In this document: positions 23,991 through 36,428 of the stretch, one piece after another
Position numbering within the stretch: position 1 is the first letter of the stretch
Layout of the letters: each line of letters begins with the position of its first letter
Assembly (NCBI RefSeq): GCF_025244745.1
Contig: NZ_CP104213.1
Coordinates: 2,742,501 to 2,806,500, forward strand
Direction: 5' to 3'
DNA: 64,000 nucleotides
Origin: Deinococcus rubellus
GTDB taxonomy: Bacteria; Deinococcota; Deinococci; Deinococcales; Deinococcaceae
Made by a program: the position numbers and the translations under genes
The notes under the pieces: generated by a model
What the model saw: only the letters and a program-made list of their open reading frames with translations
What the model was told of the DNA's origin: nothing
Database searches by the model: none

Positions 23991-24865
23991 CCGCCAACCG
24001 CACAACCACCAACCACACGGCCAACGAGCGCACGCTGGACAGCCAGACCCAGCGTGACTTTAAGCAAACGGGAAATGCCGGGCGCGGCCCGTCCACTAGA
24101 CTGGGCAGTGTGAGTCAGCACCCTGCCCCGCCCCATGTCGCCCCGGCAAACCAGCCGCGCGGCGCGGCGCTGGAACTCGCAGACGTGGCCTACCACTACA
24201 ACGCCCGGCGCGGACAGCGGGCTGGCCTCGGGCCCCTGAGTCTCAAGGTGAACGCGGGCGAATTTCTGACGGTGGTGGGGCCGTCGGGCAGCGGCAAGAG
24301 CACTTTGCTGAGCGTGCTGGCAGGCTTTCTGAAACCGCAGTCGGGCGTGCTCACGCTGGCCGGGCAACCGGTCAAGGGACCACACCCGGCGCTGACGCTG
24401 GTGCAGCAGGAACACGCCCTGTTTCCCTGGCTGACAGTGGCGGGCAACATCGCCTTCGGTCTCAAGTCCCAGAAACTGGGGCGTGAGGAGCAGGTTCGCC
24501 GCACCCTGGACGCGCTGGAGCAGGTCGGCCTGAGCGGGTACGGCGAGCGCCGGATTCACGAACTCTCCGGCGGCCAGCGCCAGCGCATCGCCCTGGCCCG
24601 CGCCCTGGCGACCCGTCCGGGCCTGCTGCTGCTCGACGAGCCGTTCTCGGCCCTGGACGCCCGTACCCGCACCGAGATCAGCCAGGAACTGCTGGGCATC
24701 TGGCAGGCCCAGCAGGTGACCGTGGTGTTCGTGACCCACAACCTCGACGAAGCGCTGGCCCTCGGCGAGCGGGTGGTGGCCCTGCGCGGCGGTCAGGTGG
24801 TGCTCGACGCGCCCACAGGCGAGGTCAGCCCGGAGCAGCTCAGAATGGTGCTGGACGAGAGCTAG
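23987..24865 (+). CDS. ssuB: Sulfonate-type ABC transporter ATPase
   Basis: The 292-residue ATPase has Walker [11 protein letters not shown]-loop [11 protein letters not shown], signature [15 protein letters not shown], Walker [13 protein letters not shown] and FVTHNLDEA. The ATG overlaps the ssuC stop. The first ~55 residues, rich in Thr, Asn and Gln, are not part of the fold. A second in-frame start, GTG at 24110, lies seven bases after TAGACT, exactly the leaderless pattern used by other genes here. Removing 41 residues still leaves the whole domain. The shorter form may be the real protein or a second product. Confidence 0.9.
   Translation: MTANRTTTNHTANERTLDSQTQRDFKQTGNAGRGPSTRLGSVSQHPAPPHVAPANQPRGAALELADVAYHYNARRGQRAGLGPLSLKVNAGEFLTVVGPSGSGKSTLLSVLAGFLKPQSGVLTLAGQPVKGPHPALTLVQQEHALFPWLTVAGNIAFGLKSQKLGREEQVRRTLDALEQVGLSGYGERRIHELSGGQRQRIALARALATRPGLLLLDEPFSALDARTRTEISQELLGIWQAQQVTVVFVTHNLDEALALGERVVALRGGQVVLDAPTGEVSPEQLRMVLDES
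24097..24112 (+). promoter_or_regulatory. Possible internal leaderless promoter in ssuB
   Basis: TAGACT at 24097-24102 is followed after seven bases by an in-frame GTG. The same hexamer and spacing occur before the genes at 14557 and 57752. It would make the ATPase separately from the importer operon. Confidence 0.4.
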
Positions 24866-24866
24866 C

Positions 24867-24892
24867 GCTGGAGCCAATTTTTTGGCCCCAGC
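24867..24892 (+). terminator. Possible terminator between ssuB and the RelA/SpoT gene
   Basis: Hairpin GCTGG(A)GCCAA ... TTGGC(C)CCAGC between convergent genes. The T-rich part lies in the loop rather than after the stem, so the call is uncertain. Confidence 0.4.
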
Positions 24893-24910
24893 AGGTGGCT
24901 CTGCCCATTC

Positions 24911-26041
24911 TTACCGGGCCGACTCCTGCACGGCGGACGCGGCCTGCCCACCGCCCACCTGCTCGCTATTGACCTGTTCGTAGATGGCGCGCACGGTCTG
25001 CTCCAGCGCTCCCGAGGTACCGCGCAGATCGAGCAGCCGGGCCACCACGTCGGCCTCCAGACCCGCGTGCCCGCAGGCCCGCCACAGCGCGTAATGCACG
25101 ATGCTGGTGCCGGGACGCGCGCCGCCCACCGGCGTCCAGACGCCCTGCAACTCGGGATTGAGGGCGGCGGCAAACTGCACGACCTCGCCCTCCAGTCGGC
25201 GCAACTCCTTTTGCAACTGCCCCACCGAACGCACGCCCACATAATCGAGGATGCTGGCCAGCCGCTGCGGACGCTCAGGGTCGGGCCAGTCACTCAGCAG
25301 CGGCACGCCCAGGGCGCGGGCCACCTCCAGATCGAGGCCGTGAATAAAAGAGTCGTTGGTCAGGTAGGCCATGCTCTGGGCGTCCACGAACACGCCGTCA
25401 GGGTTGTCCTCGATGCGGCCCGGCAAGTCGGCCACGTAATCCTGCGAGAGCCGGTGAATCGCCATAAACTCCTCGTCAGCCATCTCCAGCAGGCCCGCCA
25501 GGCGGTAAAAGCGCCGCTGCACTTCCCTGGGCACGGCGGCGCGGCTCTTGTAGCCCAGGTCGTGCTCGATCTCGGCCCAGGCGTGTTGCAGGATGCTGCG
25601 AATCTGGACCTCGAAGCGCGGCGACAGGCCACCGCTGTAGTCGCGGCTGACGAAGCGCATCACGTAATGCACCCCCAGGTAGCCGAAGCGGTCGGGGTCG
25701 TGAACCTTGCTCTTGTCCACGCTGTTGTCCCAGTCCACGTCGAAGACTGCTTCCAGCGCCCGCGCCACCGCCGCCACGTCCTGCTCGAAGTAGGTGATGA
25801 TTCGCAGGCCCACCAGGTCGGTCACGTCACTCAGGTGGGTATAGCGCCCCGGCTTGCGGTGCATCTTCTCGCGCAGGCTGCCAGGCGTCTTGAGCCGCGA
25901 CGTGAGGTGGTGAATCTTGATGCCCGCGCCCTCGATCAGCCCCTCGATCAGGCGCATGGCGTCTTCGCGCAGCGCCGCGTAGGTGCTGTGTTCGGCGCGG
26001 TAGGCGGCCAGAATCTCGGTGATGTCAGGCGAGAAATCCAC
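24911..26041 (-). CDS. RelA/SpoT synthetase-domain protein with C-terminal extension
   Basis: Residues ~40-190 are a (p)ppGpp synthetase domain: [30 protein letters not shown] with the acidic metal ligand, [14 protein letters not shown], and [22 protein letters not shown], the nucleotide-acceptor site. There is no HD hydrolase domain and no TGS/ACT region, so it is not the housekeeping Rel. The protein is 376 residues. The last ~170 have no motif I recognise (helical text such as [20 protein letters not shown]). Known fused forms include alarmone synthetases and toxic synthetases with a built-in antitoxin. Start is GTG, six bases after TAGCAT. Confidence 0.82.
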   Translation of the reverse strand: MDFSPDITEILAAYRAEHSTYAALREDAMRLIEGLIEGAGIKIHHLTSRLKTPGSLREKMHRKPGRYTHLSDVTDLVGLRIITYFEQDVAAVARALEAVFDVDWDNSVDKSKVHDPDRFGYLGVHYVMRFVSRDYSGGLSPRFEVQIRSILQHAWAEIEHDLGYKSRAAVPREVQRRFYRLAGLLEMADEEFMAIHRLSQDYVADLPGRIEDNPDGVFVDAQSMAYLTNDSFIHGLDLEVARALGVPLLSDWPDPERPQRLASILDYVGVRSVGQLQKELRRLEGEVVQFAAALNPELQGVWTPVGGARPGTSIVHYALWRACGHAGLEADVVARLLDLRGTSGALEQTVRAIYEQVNSEQVGGGQAASAVQESAR

Positions 26042-26230
26042 GCCGACATGCTAGAGCAAGCCGCCGAGCTGCCGGAGGACACGCCCCACATGTCTGCGCC
26101 GTAGCCGTAGACTCCGCCCGATAGCGCTGAGGTCGCATACAATCACTCTCCAGATCGCTTCTCAAATAGTGATTTGGCATTGTAAAAGCAAGTTCAGCAG
26201 TTTCCAGTGGTCTACTTCAATTGAATTTGT
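26042..26230. other. AT-rich non-coding region before the ferritin-like gene
   Basis: No gene is visible. An inverted repeat, AATCACT (26141-26147) with AGTGATT (26168-26174), spans a 20-base loop. The stretch is clearly richer in A+T than its surroundings. It also holds the leaderless promoter of the RelA/SpoT gene. Confidence 0.45.
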
Positions 26231-26266
26231 TTTAGGCTTGACTAAATAATATTTTAGGTCTAAAAA
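26231..26266 (+). promoter_or_regulatory. Promoter overlapped by two palindromes
   Basis: A -35 TTGACT (26238-26243), 17-base spacer and -10 TAAAAA (26261-26266) form a good promoter for the ferritin-like gene. The palindrome TTTAGGCTTGACTAAA (26231-26246) covers the -35 and TTTTAGGTCTAAAA (26252-26265) covers the -10. Both resemble TTAGG-type half-sites of DtxR/MntR metal-dependent repressors. The resulting mRNA would have a leader of about 175 bases. Confidence 0.6.
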
Positions 26267-26447
26267 TATCACCCAATCGCTTTAGATGAAGTTCATCCAA
26301 ATCGTACAGGCGACAAACCGCACATCCAATCCGCTAATCTCCGCTTACAACACAGTGTCGGTTATCTCTCAAAGCCCTCTCGCGAGTGAGCCGGAGCGTC
26401 CGCGTTGTGTTTGTTCGGCATCGTCTCGAACCCCCCAAGGAGTCCCT

Positions 26448-27371
26448 ATGAGCGCAGATCGTAAGTTACCCAACCGCCGTCAGTTCCTTTCCGCCGCTGG
26501 TCTGATGGGAGCCGGAGCCGTGCTGGCTTCATGTGCGCCTGCTGTGGCCGCCCCACCCGCCAAAGCCAACATCGACCTGGACGTGTTGAACTTCGCTCTG
26601 AACCTGGAGTACCTGGAAGCGGCTTTCTACACCGCCGCTGTGGGCCGCCTGGCCGAACTCAAGGCCATCGGCGGCGGCGCTGATGTCATCCTCACGGGCA
26701 CGGGCTTTGACGGCACCACGAACACATTTACAGACCCTAACTCACCTGTGGCCCAGTACGCCGCAGAAATTGCTCAGGACGAGCTGAACCACGTCAAGTT
26801 CCTCTACGGTGCTCTCGGTGCGAACGCCGTCGCGCGTCCTGTGCTCGACATTGGCCCCGCTTTCGTAGCGGCAGCCAACGCGGCCGCCATGGGTGCCGGC
26901 CTGGCTACCCCCCTCGCACCCGGCTTTAACCCTTACTCGGCTGATCTGTACTTCCTGCACGGCGCATTCATCTTTGAAGATGTGGGCGTCACCGCATACA
27001 AAGGTGCAGCCCGGTTGATCACCAACCCCGATTACCTGGAAGCAGCGGCGGGCATTCTGGCCGTCGAGGCTTACCACGCGGGCGAAGTGCGCACTCAGCT
27101 TTACGCTCAGCGTGCGGCTCCCACCGGTTACGGCGTGAACGTCGCTCAGTTGATCGGCGCAATCAGTGCTCTGCGTGCCAGCGTCGGCGGCGGCAAGGAT
27201 CAGGGCATTACCTCGGACAACACCGCGACGGGCGCGGCCAATATCGTTCCCACCGACGCGAATTCCATCGCCTTCAGCCGCAGCACTGCTGAAGTGTTGC
27301 CGATTGTCTACCTGGGCGGCGCGGGCAAGGGCGGTTTCTTCCCCAACGGCCTCAACGGCAACATCAAGTAG
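26448..27371 (+). CDS. Tat-exported ferritin-like lipoprotein
   Basis: This 307-residue protein starts with a twin-arginine signal, [21 protein letters not shown], whose end LASC is also a lipobox, so it is probably a folded lipoprotein outside the membrane. The body is a ferritin-like four-helix domain: [19 protein letters not shown] (first Glu pair), [16 protein letters not shown] (ExxH) and [17 protein letters not shown] (second ExxH). Such proteins occur widely in Deinococcus and are related to desiccation-associated proteins. Iron binding at the cell surface is likely but unproven. An AAGGAG ribosome site precedes this ATG. An upstream in-frame ATG (26286) lacks one. Confidence 0.85.
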   Translation: MSADRKLPNRRQFLSAAGLMGAGAVLASCAPAVAAPPAKANIDLDVLNFALNLEYLEAAFYTAAVGRLAELKAIGGGADVILTGTGFDGTTNTFTDPNSPVAQYAAEIAQDELNHVKFLYGALGANAVARPVLDIGPAFVAAANAAAMGAGLATPLAPGFNPYSADLYFLHGAFIFEDVGVTAYKGAARLITNPDYLEAAAGILAVEAYHAGEVRTQLYAQRAAPTGYGVNVAQLIGAISALRASVGGGKDQGITSDNTATGAANIVPTDANSIAFSRSTAEVLPIVYLGGAGKGGFFPNGLNGNIK

Positions 27372-27388
27372 ATTCTCCTGCTTGAAAG

Positions 27389-27415
27389 CGGCTCCCTTCA
27401 CCGGGGGCCGTTTTT
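27389..27415 (+). terminator. Terminator of the ferritin-like gene
   Basis: Eight-base stem CGGCTCCC/GGGGGCCG (one T-G pair) with a six-base loop, followed by TTTTT, 18 bases after the stop codon. Confidence 0.88.
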
Positions 27416-27429
27416 CATGCCCCACAATC

Positions 27430-27481
27430 CAGATTGCCAGTCCAGATTGCCAGTCCAGACCGTCAGTCCAAATTGTCTGCC
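27430..27481. repeat. 13-bp tandem repeat, about four copies
   Basis: The unit CAGATTGCCAGTC occurs twice exactly (27430-27455), once as CAGACCGTCAGTC and once more degenerate as CAAATTGTCTGCC. It lies in the non-coding gap before the metH leader. Confidence 0.8.
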
Positions 27482-27539
27482 CTCCCCCGCCCCGCCGCCC
27501 GCCATTCACGCTAAACTACCTCTCAGCACAAGCAAGTGC

Positions 27540-27640
27540 TGCTTTCTCCCCATCCAGAAGCGCCCGAGAGACCTGGCTCAATGAAGGCGCGGCAACCTCT
27601 CCCCCATTTCGGAAAAGGTGCTTCAGGCCAGCCTGCCCGC
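27540..27640 (+). ncRNA. SAM-I (S-box) riboswitch aptamer
   Basis: The conserved core is present in order. GCGCC (27560-27564) pairs with GGCGC (27586-27590) as P2. Between them lie the kink-turn region CGAGAGACCTGGCTCAATGAA and then GGCAACC (27591-27597), AAGGTGCT (27615-27622) and CAGGCC. A TAAACT -10 element at 27512-27517 would start the RNA near 27524. The downstream gene is methionine synthase, the usual target. S-adenosylmethionine binding should favour the terminator at 27708. I could not resolve the P1 helix by eye, so the outer limits are approximate. Confidence 0.8.
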
Positions 27641-27707
27641 CAACGATGGCTTCCGGACCCACCCCTCCGGCGCAGGAACGATGGAGCATTCCGGCATACC
27701 GAGATCG

Positions 27708-27737
27708 CCGCCCCGCTCCCATGCGAGGGCGGATTTT
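27708..27737 (+). terminator. Riboswitch-controlled terminator before metH
   Basis: The stem CCGCCC-CGC/GCG-A-GGGCGG with a six-base loop is followed by ATTTTG, 36 bases before the metH ATG. This is the expected expression platform of the SAM riboswitch. Confidence 0.75.
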
Positions 27738-27773
27738 GACTGTCAGACGAGACAACACAGACGAGGACACCCC

Positions 27774-31438
<3,665 letters not shown>

Positions 31439-31442
<4 letters not shown>

Positions 31443-32251
31443 CCTCGGTGCTGTCCGAATCGGTGCTGGCCAAATCGGTTCTGGTCGAACCCGTCCACAC
31501 CATCCCCAGACTCACCCGCGTCAGCGTGGAACTGGTGCCGCGCAGCCGCACGTCGCTGAGCAGTGAGCTGGCCGAACTGCGCGCCGAACTCGGCAGCGTG
31601 CAGACGGTCAACATTCCCGATTTTCTGCGCTACCGGATGCGCAGCTGGGAAGGTTGCCGGATGGCCCGCGAGCACGTGCCGGAAGCGATTCCGCACATCC
31701 GGGCGATTGATATCAACCCGCGTGAGCCGCTGAAAATGGCCGACTTTCTGCGCCAGCACGACATCCGCGAGGTGCTGGTCATCGAGGGCGACGCGCCCAG
31801 CGACATGAGCAGCCATACCTTCGACGTGACCTCGCTGGACATCATCCGCAAGTTCAGGCGCGAACTGCCCGAGATCAGCGTCTGGGCGGGCCTCGATCCG
31901 TACCGCCAGAGTTTTGCCCGCGAGCGCGACTACGCCGAGGCCAAGCTGGAAGCGGGCGCAGTCGGGTTCTTTACCCAGCCCTTCTTTGACCGCCGCCTGA
32001 TGGACGTCTGGGCCGAGTTGCTGCCCACCCGGCAGGTCTTCTGGGGCGCGACCTCGGTGACCACCGAGCGCAGCCTGAGCTACTGGCAAAACCGCAACAG
32101 GGCGGTGTTTCCACGCAGCTTCGAGCCCACCCTGGCCTGCAACCGGGCCTGGGCGCGCGACGTGCTGGGTTTTGCGCAGGAGACCGGCAGCCACGTCTAC
32201 TTCATGCCGATCAAGGAGAGCGTCCGCGAGTACCTGGGCGGCATCCTGTGA
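31439..32251 (+). CDS. metF: Methylenetetrahydrofolate reductase family protein
   Basis: The 270-residue protein is a TIM-barrel reductase that would supply methyltetrahydrofolate to MetH. Visible features are [18 protein letters not shown] with the early catalytic-type Glu and [22 protein letters not shown] corresponds to the FAD-binding VLRGD region, followed by [16 protein letters not shown]. It is somewhat diverged from E. coli MetF (VIEGD for LRGD), but the operon position makes the role clear. It starts at GTG overlapping the metH stop and overlaps the next gene the same way. Confidence 0.85.
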
Positions 32252-32721
32252 GCGAGAATCTCAAGGCCCACGTCCGCGCCCTGCTGACCGAGCGCCAGGC
32301 CCACCTGCAACTCGGCGACGTACTGGAGGGCTTTCCCGTTGAGCAGATCAACGAGGATGTGGGGCTGCCCTACACCGCCTGGGGCCTGCTGTGGCATGTC
32401 TGGTTCACCCAGCGCGACATCCTCAATTTCGTGGGGGACACTGGGTACACCGAGCTGGAGTGGCCCACCGACTACTGGCCCAAATCGCCCGGCACACCGG
32501 AGAGCTGGGCGCAGACGGCGCAGGGCATTCAGGACGATCTGGCCGCCTTCCTCGAGTTGTTCGAGCGTGCCGATCCGCTGGCGGTGGTACCGAACGGCGA
32601 CGGCCCCGACGGCGGCCAGCAGACCTGGCTGCGCGAGGCGCTGCTGATCGCCGACCACACCGCCTATCATCTGGGTCAGCTGGTGGTGGTGCGGCGACTG
32701 CTGGACGCGTCGAGCGCCTGA
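32248..32721 (+). CDS. DinB-like four-helix protein
   Basis: This 157-residue DinB/YfiT superfamily protein shows GLLWHVWFTQRDIL with the first metal His and ADHTAYHLGQLVVVRRLL with the second and third His in the last helix. Members bind a divalent metal, and some are thiol-dependent transferases, including the bacillithiol transferase BstA. Deinococcus encodes many. The start is GTG overlapping the metF stop, so it belongs to the methionine operon, which hints at a thiol- or methyl-related job. The exact substrate is unknown. Confidence 0.8.
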   Translation: MSENLKAHVRALLTERQAHLQLGDVLEGFPVEQINEDVGLPYTAWGLLWHVWFTQRDILNFVGDTGYTELEWPTDYWPKSPGTPESWAQTAQGIQDDLAAFLELFERADPLAVVPNGDGPDGGQQTWLREALLIADHTAYHLGQLVVVRRLLDASSA

Positions 32722-32764
32722 GCCGGGGTCGATGGGGTGGAGTTCAAGCGCCTTTCGGCGGCCC

Positions 32765-33142
32765 TCACCTGGATTCTGTTCTCAACGCAACGCCCTGCGG
32801 CCCCACCGTGCAGAGAAACACCGGATAGTGTTCCTGATCGCCGACAAACAGGTTGGACTCGATGCGGGCTGTCCAGCGCCCGCCGCCTGCCGCCTGGACA
32901 GTTTCGGGCAGCACCTTGAAGCTGCCCTGCGTGACCGGCCCGCCCAGCTCACGGACCGCCGCCGCAAAGTGATTGGCGGAGAAGGCCACCGTGCAGCGCT
33001 CGATGACTGCCGAGGCACGAATCTGGGCCTGATCGACGGGCGTGCGCCAGGCGAACAGCAGGCCCAGTCCGGCCAGTACGACCAGTGCGCCGAGCAGCAC
33101 CGTCCAGACGGACACACGAACAGAAGACAGGGCGAACGACAT
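32765..33142 (-). CDS. Unidentified single-pass membrane protein
   Basis: I do not recognise this 125-residue protein. Residues 10-32 (VSVWTVLLGALVVLAGLGLLFAW) form one membrane helix, and the remaining ~90 residues would face outside. They contain two cysteines (ERCTVAF and FLCTVG) that could form a disulfide. It converges with the methionine operon and is divergent from the orphan binding-protein gene. It has no clear promoter hexamer at the usual spacing. Confidence 0.6.
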   Translation of the reverse strand: MSFALSSVRVSVWTVLLGALVVLAGLGLLFAWRTPVDQAQIRASAVIERCTVAFSANHFAAAVRELGGPVTQGSFKVLPETVQAAGGGRWTARIESNLFVGDQEHYPVFLCTVGPQGVALRTESR

Positions 33143-33233
33143 GCCTCTATCCTGCGCCGTGCAGGGCGGGATAGGGTACTGGCTGGCTGACCAGGCACTG
33201 GCCAGAAGGTCAGGTCGGCCGACAGTTCTCTAG

Positions 33234-33250
33234 TTGATAAAATGAGTCAT
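33234..33250 (+). promoter_or_regulatory. TTGA-N9-TCAT dyad at the orphan binding-protein promoter
   Basis: TTGATAAAATGAGTCAT matches the dyad at 17279, 17304 and 20668 except for its last base. It lies over the -35 region of a promoter whose -10, TATACT (33260-33265), is six bases before the ATG at 33272. Confidence 0.6.
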
Positions 33251-33271
33251 CTTATCCGCTATACTCCGACG

Positions 33272-34267
33272 ATGCGACCTCTTCTCCTCCTCTCCTCCAT
33301 CGCTCTGGCACTCACGGCCCAGACCCAGGCCCAATCTACTCAAGCCCAGTCCAATCCGCCCGCCCAGCTCCGCCTCGGCGTGTTCCCCAATGTGACCCAC
33401 GCGGCGGGCCTGGTCGGCATCCAGAAGGGACTGATTCAGAAAGAACTCGGCAACACCAGACTGGTCGTCAGCGAATTCGCCAACGGCTCACAGGTCAACG
33501 AGGCGTTCGCGGCGGGGGCCATCGACGCCTCCTACGTCGGTCCCGGGCCGGCCATCAACGCCTTTCTGCGCGGCGTGCCGATTCAGATTTATGCTGGAGC
33601 CGCCAACGCGGGCGCGGTGCTGGTGGCCCGCCAGGGCAGCGGCATTCGCAACGTCAAGGCACTGTCGGGCAAGAAGGTGGCGGTGCCCACGCGCGGCTCG
33701 ACCCAGGACATCAGCCTGCGCCACCTGCTGCACGAGAACGGTCTCAAGGCCAGCGACGAGGGCGGCACGGTCACGGTGATTCCGATTGACCCGGCCAACA
33801 TGCCCGCCGCCTTCGCCAGCAATCAGGTGGACGCCGCGCTGGTGCAAGAACCCTGGGGCGCGGTGATGGAATCGCAGGGCGCAAAACTCATCGCGAACGA
33901 GAAAGCCATCTGGAACGGCGGCGACTACACGACCACCGTGCTGGTGGTCAGCACCGACTACGCCAAGAAGAACCCGGAGGCCGTCAAAGCGCTGCTGCGG
34001 GGCCATCTGGCAGCCATCAATTTCATCAAGGCCAGCAACGCCGGGGCGCAGAAGGCCATCAGCGACGAAATCTACAGCTTCACCGGCAAGCGCCCCAGCA
34101 GCGCCGACCTGTTCAAGGGGCTGGCGCGCACCCAGGTTACCTCCGACATCAACCTCAAGACGCTGGCGGAATACGCGCAGCTCAACATGGAAGCCGGATT
34201 TGCCCGCGCTGTGCCGGACCTGGGCAAACTGGTCGATCTGAGCTGGGTCAAGGCACTGGCGAAGTAA
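33272..34267 (+). CDS. Orphan sulfonate-type substrate-binding protein
   Basis: This 331-residue SsuA-family protein has a signal peptide ending LTAQTQAQ. It shares long stretches with the protein at 22186, including [39 protein letters not shown] and the spacing between them, and looks about half identical. No permease or ATPase gene is next to it, so it probably delivers a second ligand to the importer at 23178-24865 or to one elsewhere. Its promoter carries the same dyad as the sulfur operons. The start MRPLLLL was chosen because of TATACT six bases upstream. A longer frame reads through the dyad. Confidence 0.85.
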   Translation: MRPLLLLSSIALALTAQTQAQSTQAQSNPPAQLRLGVFPNVTHAAGLVGIQKGLIQKELGNTRLVVSEFANGSQVNEAFAAGAIDASYVGPGPAINAFLRGVPIQIYAGAANAGAVLVARQGSGIRNVKALSGKKVAVPTRGSTQDISLRHLLHENGLKASDEGGTVTVIPIDPANMPAAFASNQVDAALVQEPWGAVMESQGAKLIANEKAIWNGGDYTTTVLVVSTDYAKKNPEAVKALLRGHLAAINFIKASNAGAQKAISDEIYSFTGKRPSSADLFKGLARTQVTSDINLKTLAEYAQLNMEAGFARAVPDLGKLVDLSWVKALAK

Positions 34268-34268
34268 C

Positions 34269-34316
34269 GCCCCGGCCAGAGTGAACAAGAGCCGGGGCCG
34301 CGCGCTCCTGTTTTTT
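34269..34316 (+). terminator. Terminator between convergent genes
   Basis: Perfect 8-bp stem GCCCCGGC/GCCGGGGC with a 14-base loop directly after the stop codon. A run of six T follows about twelve bases later. Confidence 0.55.
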
Positions 34317-34326
34317 ATTCCTACCT

Positions 34327-34926
34327 TCAGCGGTCCTCGATGACCAGGGCGTCGTCGGGCAAGGCTACCCTGGTCTGGTCGCGCAGCATCTGCACGAAGT
34401 TGGGCAGCACCGAGGGCGAAACGTGCTTCTCGGCGTTCCACACGTCGGAGCGCACGAGGGCCCGCCCGCAGTGCAGGAAGGCTTCCTCGACCTCGATGAC
34501 GATCAAGCTGCGCGGCAACTGGGTTTTGTAGGCAAACTGCGCCAGCAGCGCCGGGTCGGTGGTGATGCGGGCCGTGCCGTTGACCCGGAACGCTTCGGCC
34601 ACACCCGGCACCAGAAACACGAGTGCCACCTGCGGACTCGCCAGAATGTTACGGACACTATCAATGCGGTTGTTGCCGGGGCGGTCGGGCAGCAGCAGGG
34701 TCTTTTCGTCGTGTACGTACACGACCTGCCCCACGTCGCCGCGCGGCGAGCAGTCCAGGCCGGTCGGCCCACGGGTCGCCAGCACCACCAGCGGCGACTG
34801 GGCAATGATGCGGGCAAAGTCGGTGCCGATGTGGTCACTGACCTTGCTGCTGACCAGCAGGCTGGGTTCGCGGTAAATCTGGCCTACGTTGTCGGCGGTG
34901 AGCAGGTGGGCGGAATCGAGCTGCAT
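34327..34926 (-). CDS. PPOX-type flavoprotein (pyridoxamine phosphate oxidase-like)
   Basis: This split-barrel FMN protein of 199 residues shows PLVVLATRGPTGLDCSPRGD, LLLPDRPGNNRIDSVRNIL, VALVFLVPGV and RVNGTARITTD, the motifs of the MSMEG_1061-type PPOX group. The reaction is unknown. Members may reduce F420- or flavin-linked substrates. A frame 17 codons longer exists, but TAGACT lies five bases before this ATG, so the shorter start is preferred. Confidence 0.82.
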   Translation of the reverse strand: MQLDSAHLLTADNVGQIYREPSLLVSSKVSDHIGTDFARIIAQSPLVVLATRGPTGLDCSPRGDVGQVVYVHDEKTLLLPDRPGNNRIDSVRNILASPQVALVFLVPGVAEAFRVNGTARITTDPALLAQFAYKTQLPRSLIVIEVEEAFLHCGRALVRSDVWNAEKHVSPSVLPNFVQMLRDQTRVALPDDALVIEDR

Positions 34927-35009
34927 GGCCCAGTCTAAGGCTCCGGTGTACGGCGCAGGCACCGGCTTGCCTGACACTTGCCTGCGCTCCGGCCGCGTAC
35001 AGTGTTCAG

Positions 35010-36428
35010 GTGAGTTTGCTTTCGCCTTCCCCGTCCGCTGCCGAATCCGGCCTGAACACGCCGCCCACCCCCCGGCGCGAACTCGTCAAGATCGCCCTGC
35101 CGGTCAGCCTGGAGTTCGTGGCGCAACTGGCGCTGGGCCTGGTTGACCAGATTATCGTGGCGCTGCTCGGCACGCTGGCGGTGGCCGGGGTGGGCTATTC
35201 CAACAGCGTCACCATGATCTTGTTTTTTACGCTCAACGCCATCGGCGCGGGCACCAGCATTCTGGTGGCGCGGGCGCACGGAGCCGGGGACCGCGCCGGG
35301 GCGTCTCGGCTGTTCGGCGCGGCGCTGACCCTCGGCACGCTGGTGTCGGGGCTGCTGGCCCTGCCACTGGTGTTCGGCGGCACGAACTTTCTGCGCTTGG
35401 TCGGGGCCACCCCGGAAGTCGCAGGGTCGGGCGGGCCTTTTCTGAGCGTGGTGGCGGTGTCGCTGCCGTTCGTGACTGCGGCGGCCATTTTCGGCGGGGC
35501 GCTGCGCTCCACCGGACACGCTCGCACGCCGATGACCGTCACCATCGTGGCGGTGATTCTCAACACGGTGCTGGGTTACGCGCTGGTCACCGGCTTCGGG
35601 CCGTTTCCCAAGCTGGGCGTCATCGGCGTGGGCATCTCGACCACCATTTCGTATGCGCTGCGGGCCGGGCTGCTGGCCTGGCAGACCTACGGGCGCGGCA
35701 TTCTGGACGCCAGCGTGCCGCGCAGCGTGCTGGCCTGGAAAAAAGCCCTCGCGCCGCTGATTCCGCTGAGCCTGCCGATGGCCGCCACCGAACTGGCCTG
35801 GAGCGGCGGCACCTTTTTGTACGCGCTGCTGGCCGGACGGATCAGCACCGAGGCGCTGGCGGGCATGCAGCTGAGCAACACCCTGGAGGGCGTGTTTATC
35901 GTGGCCTCGCTGGGGCTGGGGTCGGCGGCCACGGTGCTGATCGGGCAGTCGCTGGGGCGCGGCAGTGCGGCAGGCGCGGCGGCCTGGGCACGCAGCGTGC
36001 AGCGCTGGGGACTGCTGGTCGCGTTGGTGTGCAGCGTGCTGTTTGCGCTCACCGCGCCGCTGCTGGGGCTGCTGTTTCCGCACGTGGACGCGGGCGTGAT
36101 CCAGCTGGCCACCCTTTCGATTCTGGTCAACGCGGCTTTTCAGGTGGTCAAGGTGCAGAACCTGATTCTGGGCATCGGGGTGCTGCCGGGCAGCAACGAT
36201 CCGCGCGGGGTGCTGCTGGGCGACTCGGTGTCGGCCTTCGTGGTGGGGCTGCCGCTGGCCTACTTGCTGGCCTTTGGGCTGGGCCTGGGCTTCTGGGGCC
36301 TGCTGATTGCCCGCTGCACCGAGGAGAGCGCCAAGCTGGTCATTTTTATGTGGCGGGCCAGGCGCATTCGCTGGGAGCAGCACGTCTACACGGGCGAGGG
36401 CGAAGCGACCATCACAGCGGGGCACTGA
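35010..36428 (+). CDS. MATE family efflux transporter
   Basis: The 472-residue protein has twelve hydrophobic segments in two similar halves. The first reads IALPVSLEFVAQLALGLVDQIIVALLG, the second PLSLPMAATELAWSGGTFLYALLAGR. This arrangement and the LVD...G motif are typical of MATE transporters, which expel cationic drugs with Na+ or H+. It starts at GTG, six bases after TACAGT, and is divergent from the flavoprotein. Confidence 0.9.
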   Translation: MSLLSPSPSAAESGLNTPPTPRRELVKIALPVSLEFVAQLALGLVDQIIVALLGTLAVAGVGYSNSVTMILFFTLNAIGAGTSILVARAHGAGDRAGASRLFGAALTLGTLVSGLLALPLVFGGTNFLRLVGATPEVAGSGGPFLSVVAVSLPFVTAAAIFGGALRSTGHARTPMTVTIVAVILNTVLGYALVTGFGPFPKLGVIGVGISTTISYALRAGLLAWQTYGRGILDASVPRSVLAWKKALAPLIPLSLPMAATELAWSGGTFLYALLAGRISTEALAGMQLSNTLEGVFIVASLGLGSAATVLIGQSLGRGSAAGAAAWARSVQRWGLLVALVCSVLFALTAPLLGLLFPHVDAGVIQLATLSILVNAAFQVVKVQNLILGIGVLPGSNDPRGVLLGDSVSAFVVGLPLAYLLAFGLGLGFWGLLIARCTEESAKLVIFMWRARRIRWEQHVYTGEGEATITAGH

